64,000 nucleotides of DNA from Bordetella petrii (GTDB taxonomy: Bacteria; Pseudomonadota; Gammaproteobacteria; Burkholderiales; Burkholderiaceae_B): the NCBI RefSeq assembly GCF_017356245.1, contig NZ_JAFMZZ010000001.1, forward strand, positions 2,366,196 through 2,430,195, read 5' to 3'. The notes under the pieces are model-generated. The model did not search any database, was not told the DNA's origin, and was given only the letters and a program-made list of their open reading frames with translations. The position numbers and the translations under genes are program-made. Position 1 is the stretch's first letter, and each line of letters begins with the position of its first letter. Below are positions 60,169 through 64,000 of the stretch, in pieces.

Positions 60169-61377
60169 CTACGAATGCCGCGCCAGTTGCGTCACGGCCG
60201 CGACCAGCCGGTCGAGCTCCGCCCCCGAGGTCAGGTAGCTGACCGAGGCCCGCGCCACGCTGTCCAGGCCGCGCGTCCGCATGTCCAGCGGCGTGTAGGG
60301 CACGCCGTTGGCGGTGATGTTGATGCCTTGCCGCGCCAGCGCCTGGCGCACGTCGGCGGCGGGCATGCCGTCCAGGTTGAACGACACCAGGGCCGAGCAG
60401 GCCTCGCCCAGGTCGTGCAGGGTGACGCCGGGAATGCGCGCCAGGCGGTTGCGCAGCGCGCCGGCATTGGCGTCGATGCGGGCGCGGATCGCCTCGATGC
60501 CCAGGTCCAGCGCTTCCTGCAGGGCGTTGGCCAGCCCGCACAGCAGCGCCGCGGGCTGTTCGCTGGTTTCCAGGCACTGCGCCCCCGCACGCAGCACCGA
60601 GGCGCCGCCGTCGGCGCCGATCGGGGCGGACGAGGTGTCCACGAAAGCCGGCGCCAGGCGCCCGGCGAAACCGTTGCGCACGTACAGCAGCGACAGCCCG
60701 CGCGGCCCGCGCAGGTGCTTGCGCACCGGCGCCACCAGCACATCGCAGCCCACGCTGCCCACATCGATGGGCAGCTGCCCCAGCGCCTGGGCGGCGTCAA
60801 TGATGTAGGGAATGCCGTGGCGGCGCGCAATGGCGCCGATGGCGGCGGCGGGGTTGATCAGGCCGCCGTTGGCGGGCAGCCAGGTCAGCGACACCAGCCT
60901 GACCCGGTCGTCCAGCATGGCCTGCAGCGCCGCGGGGTCGGCGCGGCCGTCGGCGTCGCAGGGAATGGGCTCGATGCGGGCGCCGGTCCGGCCGGCCACC
61001 TGCTGCATGGTGGCCAGGTTGCCGCCCCATTCGTGCCGGCCCACCAGGATGCGGTCGCCCGGCCCCCATGGCCCCAGCGCGGCGAAGGCGCGGCCCCAGG
61101 CGTCGGAACAGCCCGAGGCGAAGGCGATTTCGCCCGGCTGGGCGCCGATCAGCCTGGCCGCCCGCTGGCGGGCCGCGGCCAGGGTGTCCTGGGCCGCCTG
61201 GGCGGCTTCCATGGGGCCCAGCGCGGCTTCGCGGTGCAGGTGGTCGATCACCGCCTGCACCGTGGCGGCCGACGGCAGCGAGGCGCCGGCGTGATTGAAG
61301 TGCACGATCTGCGCCACGCCGGGCGTGGCCCGGCGCAGGCGCTCGACGTCGGCATCGGATAGGGCGGCTTGGGGCAT
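60169..61377 (-). CDS. Class V aminotransferase (PLP-dependent, CsdA/isopenicillin epimerase-like)
   Basis: The 402-residue fold-type I PLP enzyme shows IVHFNHAGASLPSAATVQAV, the cofactor region ASGCSDAWGRAFAAL, LVSLTWLPANGGLINPAAAIGAIARRHGIPYIIDAAQALGQLPID with the PLP-binding Asp, and VAPVRKHLRGPRGLSLLYV with the Schiff-base Lys. The cysteine loop of cysteine desulfurases is not apparent. The reaction is unknown. It is preceded by a truncated RidA-like coding fragment and is divergent from the HisD paralogue. Confidence 0.86.
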   Translation of the reverse strand: MPQAALSDADVERLRRATPGVAQIVHFNHAGASLPSAATVQAVIDHLHREAALGPMEAAQAAQDTLAAARQRAARLIGAQPGEIAFASGCSDAWGRAFAALGPWGPGDRILVGRHEWGGNLATMQQVAGRTGARIEPIPCDADGRADPAALQAMLDDRVRLVSLTWLPANGGLINPAAAIGAIARRHGIPYIIDAAQALGQLPIDVGSVGCDVLVAPVRKHLRGPRGLSLLYVRNGFAGRLAPAFVDTSSAPIGADGGASVLRAGAQCLETSEQPAALLCGLANALQEALDLGIEAIRARIDANAGALRNRLARIPGVTLHDLGEACSALVSFNLDGMPAADVRQALARQGINITANGVPYTPLDMRTRGLDSVARASVSYLTSGAELDRLVAAVTQLARHS

Positions 61378-61485
61378 GGCGGTTCCTGGGGTTTGATCTG
61401 GAGGATGGCCTCGGCCTCGACCGCCACGCCGCGCGGCAGCGGCGCCACGCCCAGCGTGGCCTGGCGAGCGGCCCAAGGGATCATG
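61378..61485 (-). pseudogene. RidA/YjgF C-terminal fragment
   Basis: A minus-strand frame reads IPWAARQATLGVAPLPRGVAVEAEAILQIKP, matching the C-terminal strand pattern of RidA enamine/imine deaminases (P-R-x-V-A-LPRGV-VEVEA). About 75% of a RidA protein is missing. There is no N-terminal part before the HisD-paralogue promoter. It ends at the aminotransferase start in another frame. It looks like the remnant of a gene truncated by a rearrangement. Confidence 0.6.
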
Positions 61486-61590
61486 GTAGCGCGTTCAATA
61501 TCTTTACCACCCGCCGGCGGGCATGAAATTCCCGCGCATGGCGCTCTTATAGTGACCGGAACCGCAGCCCCTTCGTCATCGAGAGACTTC

Positions 61591-62856
61591 ATGCCCAGCA
61601 CTACCGCCGTTCCCGCCTTCATCAAATCGCCTGCCGCCCGCGCCCAGGACAGCGTCGGCGCGATCGAGGACACCGTCCGCGAGATCATTGCGCAGGTGCG
61701 CGCCCGCGGCGACGCCGCCGTGCGCGAATATTCCCTGAAATTCGACCGCCAGGACACGCCTGTGCTGGAAGTGGGCATGGAGGCCCGCCTGCACGCCGTG
61801 GCCGGCCTGGACGACCAGACGCGCCAGGACACCGAGTTCGCCATCGAGCGCGTGCGCGCCTTCGCCCAGGCCCAGCTGGCCACCATGCTGCCCCTGGAAA
61901 TCGAGGCCCTGCCCGGCCTGCACCTGGGCCACCGCGTCATTCCGGTGCAGCGCATCGGCGCTTATGTGCCGGGCGGCCGCTATCCCATTCTGTCGGCGCC
62001 TGTCATGACCATCGTGCCGGCCAAGGTGGCCGGCTGCGAAGAAGTGATCGCCTGCCTGCCGCCGGGCGCGCACCCGGCCATGATCGCCGGCTGCCATCTG
62101 GCGGGCGCCGACCGCATTTTCCTGGTGGGCGGGGCGCAGGCGATTGCCGCCATGGCCTGCGGCACCGAGTCGATTCCCGCGGTGGACAAGATCGTGGGGC
62201 CGGGCAATGCCTACGTCAATGAAGCCAAGCGGCAAGTGTTCGGCGAAGTCGGCATCGACCAGTTGGCGGGCCCCAGCGAGATTTTCGTGGTGGCCGACGA
62301 GACGGGCGACGCGGACATGATCGCCACCGACCTGCTGGCCCAGGCCGAGCACGACGTGCGCACCCGTGTCGGCCTGATCACCACCAGCGAGCCGCTGGCG
62401 CGCGCCACGCTGGCCGCGGTCGAGCGCCAGCTGCAAGACCTGCCCACGGCCGACGTGGCCGGGCGCGCCTGGCACGACTACGGCGAAATCGCCCTGTGCG
62501 CCGACGAAGCCGCGATGCTGGCCTATTCCGATCAGGTGGCCGCCGAGCACCTGCAAGTGCACACGCGCGACCCGCACGCCACCGGCCAGAAGCTGCGCAA
62601 CTACGGATCGCTGTTCATCGGCCCGCTGGCCAGCGTGGTGTATTCGGACAAGTGCTGCGGCACCAACCACACGCTGCCCACCATGGGCGCCGGCCGCTAC
62701 ACCGGCGGCTTGTGGGTCGGGTCGTTCGTGAAGATCTGCACGCACCAATGGCTGGACCCGCGCGGCGTGGCCGCCGTGGCCCCGCCCGCCGTGCGCCAGA
62801 GCGCCACCGAAGGCATGGAAGGCCATCGCCGCGCCGCCGCGCTGCGCCTGGGCTGA
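61591..62856 (+). CDS. HisD-family NAD-dependent dehydrogenase (histidinol dehydrogenase paralogue)
   Basis: The 421-residue protein has the HisD architecture: VQRIGAYVPGGRYPILSAPVMTIVPAKVAGC, DKIVGPGNAYVNEAKRQVFG, LAGPSEIFVVADE, LAQAEHD (zinc ligands), AAEHLQVHT (catalytic Glu-His) and CCGTNHTLPTMGAGRYTGGLWV. It lacks his-operon neighbours and precedes a Bug receptor and an M81 peptidase, so it is probably a catabolic relative such as the sulfopropanediol dehydrogenase HpsN. The substrate is inferred only. The start at 61591 follows GAGAGACTTC. Confidence 0.88.
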   Translation: MPSTTAVPAFIKSPAARAQDSVGAIEDTVREIIAQVRARGDAAVREYSLKFDRQDTPVLEVGMEARLHAVAGLDDQTRQDTEFAIERVRAFAQAQLATMLPLEIEALPGLHLGHRVIPVQRIGAYVPGGRYPILSAPVMTIVPAKVAGCEEVIACLPPGAHPAMIAGCHLAGADRIFLVGGAQAIAAMACGTESIPAVDKIVGPGNAYVNEAKRQVFGEVGIDQLAGPSEIFVVADETGDADMIATDLLAQAEHDVRTRVGLITTSEPLARATLAAVERQLQDLPTADVAGRAWHDYGEIALCADEAAMLAYSDQVAAEHLQVHTRDPHATGQKLRNYGSLFIGPLASVVYSDKCCGTNHTLPTMGAGRYTGGLWVGSFVKICTHQWLDPRGVAAVAPPAVRQSATEGMEGHRRAAALRLG

Positions 62857-62897
62857 CCTCGCCGCAACGCCTACTATTCACACTCAAGGGGAACAAC

Positions 62898-63872
62898 ATG
62901 ACATTCCGCACATCCGCCGCCGCGCTGGCCATGGCCGCCTGCTTCATCGCGCCGCAGGCCCAGGCCGAATCGCCGTATCCGTCGCGGCCCATCAAGCTGG
63001 TCGTGCCGTTTCCGCCGGGCGGCACTACCGATGTCCTGGCGCGCACCATCGCCGATCCGCTGGGCAAGCTGCTCAAGCAGACCGTGGTGGTGGAAAACCG
63101 CAGCGGCGCGGCCGGCCGCATCGGCAGCGAATATGTGATCCGCGCCGAACCCGACGGCTATACGCTGGGCATCGCCACGGTCAGCTCGCACGCCGTCACG
63201 CCGGTGGTGTACGACAACATCACGTACGACGTCACTACCGACCTGGTGCCCATCACCCGGTTGGCGTCGGTGCCCAATGTGCTGACCATCAGCCCCAAGG
63301 TGCCCGCCACCGACATGAAATCCTTCATCGCCCTGCTCAAGAGCCGGCCCAACCATTACACCTATGGGTCCGCCGGCGCCGGTTCCGAGGCCAACATGAT
63401 GGGCGAGCTGTTCAAGCTGAGCACGGGCACCCAGATGATGCATGTGCCCTACCGCGGCTCGGGCCCGGCCTTGCAGGATGCCCTGGGCGGCCAGATCGCG
63501 GCGGTGTTCGACAACCTGCCCTCGTCGCTGCCTTTCATCCGCAACGGCGACCTGAAAGCGCTGGCCATTGCCTACCCGCAGCGCATCGACGCCCTGCCCG
63601 ACGTGCCCACGTTCGCCGAAGTCGGGTTGCCGGAAGTGAACGACGCGTCGTGGTTCGGCTTGGTGGCGCCCAAGGACACGCCGCCCGAGATCGTGCAGCG
63701 CATTTACGAAGCCACCCGCGAAGTCCTGGCCATGCCCGACGTCCGGCAACGGCTGGCGGGCTTTTCGGCGGTGCCGGTAGGCAACCCGCCGGCCGAGTTC
63801 GCCGCCGAACTCAAGGCCGAGATCGACAAGCAGCGCAAGACGGCCGAGCGCGCCCACATCAACCTGAAATAA
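62898..63872 (+). CDS. Bug-family (TctC-like) periplasmic substrate-binding receptor
   Basis: The 324-residue protein has a signal peptide (MTFRTSAAALAMAACFIAPQAQAE), YPSRPIKLVVPFPPGGTTDVLAR, VVVENRSGAAGRIGSE, MMHVPYRGSGPALQDALGGQI and the DALPDVPTFAEVG segment. AAGGGGAACAAC precedes the ATG. It sits between the HisD paralogue (41 bases) and the M81 gene, suggesting uptake of the acid that this operon degrades. Confidence 0.93.
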   Translation: MTFRTSAAALAMAACFIAPQAQAESPYPSRPIKLVVPFPPGGTTDVLARTIADPLGKLLKQTVVVENRSGAAGRIGSEYVIRAEPDGYTLGIATVSSHAVTPVVYDNITYDVTTDLVPITRLASVPNVLTISPKVPATDMKSFIALLKSRPNHYTYGSAGAGSEANMMGELFKLSTGTQMMHVPYRGSGPALQDALGGQIAAVFDNLPSSLPFIRNGDLKALAIAYPQRIDALPDVPTFAEVGLPEVNDASWFGLVAPKDTPPEIVQRIYEATREVLAMPDVRQRLAGFSAVPVGNPPAEFAAELKAEIDKQRKTAERAHINLK

Positions 63873-63898
63873 ACGGGCAGGCGCCCGCGGAGACCGCC

Positions 63899-64000
63899 AT
63901 GGCCACTTCCTACCGCATCCTGGTGGCGCAGTTGTTCCAGGAAACGCACGGCTTCACGCCCGTGGCCACGCCGCTGTCGGCCTTCGAGATCGAGGAAGGC
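63899..64000 (+). CDS. M81-family metallopeptidase (MlrC-like), 3' end outside window
   Basis: Thirty-four codons are visible: YRILVAQLFQETHGFTPVAT followed by PLSAFEIEEG. The F-QET--F-P pattern is typical of the N-terminus of M81/microcystinase C (DUF1485) proteins. GCGGAGACCGCC precedes the ATG. M81 genes commonly accompany Bug receptors and dehydrogenases in beta-proteobacteria. The assignment rests on a short stretch. Confidence 0.65.
   Translation, partial: MATSYRILVAQLFQETHGFTPVATPLSAFEIEEG

Noticed and set aside
61591..62856. Genuine histidine-biosynthesis hisD
   Set aside because: No his genes flank it, and its neighbours are a Bug receptor and an M81 peptidase, which fits a catabolic paralogue better.

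Overview
The window is GC-rich and gene-dense. It looks like a chromosomal segment of a beta-proteobacterium of the Alcaligenaceae (Bordetella/Achromobacter type). The signs are four Bug-type (TctC-family) periplasmic receptors, many CoA-dependent catabolic genes, CaiB/BaiF CoA-transferases, a beta-proteobacterial porin and the core block tsaE-amiC / mutL-miaA / purM / hda-HAD-pcnB-folK. The genus is inferred from gene content only. I saw no rRNA, tRNA, CRISPR array or transposase.

Layout. 1-13.6 kb is mostly housekeeping: the 3' end of an AEC permease, fumC, tsaE, amiC, a VOC protein, a DedA protein, mutL, miaA, purM and the tightly packed hda-HAD-pcnB-folK operon. 13.6-19.7 kb is a minus-strand acyl-CoA operon of two acyl-CoA dehydrogenases, a PaaG-like hydratase, a MaoC/HTD2-like hydratase, a CaiB CoA-transferase and a CitE-like lyase. 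Its last three members resemble itaconate degradation (itaconyl-CoA to citramalyl-CoA to acetyl-CoA and pyruvate). 20-24.8 kb holds two Bug receptors, a nitronate-monooxygenase-like gene and a LysR regulator. 24.9-35 kb is a plus-strand catabolic cluster (SDR, hydratase, CoA-transferase, complete LivKHMGF-type ABC transporter, acyl-CoA ligase, MaoC protein) that would import, activate and oxidise an unidentified carboxylic acid.

35-41.7 kb contains an unknown protein with a nuclease-like motif, a QseBC-type two-component system with a YgiW/BOF protein, and a phospholipase C preceded by a tiny lipoprotein. The two-component cassette lies between 60-bp direct repeats copied from the 3' end of the phospholipase gene. 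42-50.3 kb is an accessory zone of small enzymes, a porin, two HNH nucleases and a lower-GC patch (about 46.1-48.6 kb) with a nuclease-like gene split by a -1 frame change at a U UUU UUG heptamer. 50.3-64 kb holds lrgAB with a divergent LysR, a Bug receptor plus enolase-superfamily dehydratase under another LysR, a GNAT enzyme, a CorC-type membrane protein, a class I fumarase, an enoyl-CoA hydratase, a class V aminotransferase, a HisD paralogue, a fourth Bug receptor and the start of an M81 peptidase.

The most unusual signal is a family of three roughly 257-bp intergenic elements (931-1188 plus; 22017-22272 minus; 22451-22708 plus). Each has two long hairpins whose loops are almost invariant (9 nt and 59 nt) while the stem sequences differ between copies yet remain self-complementary. 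A second family of paired GGTGTC...GACACC palindromes sits beside them and at several other gene ends.
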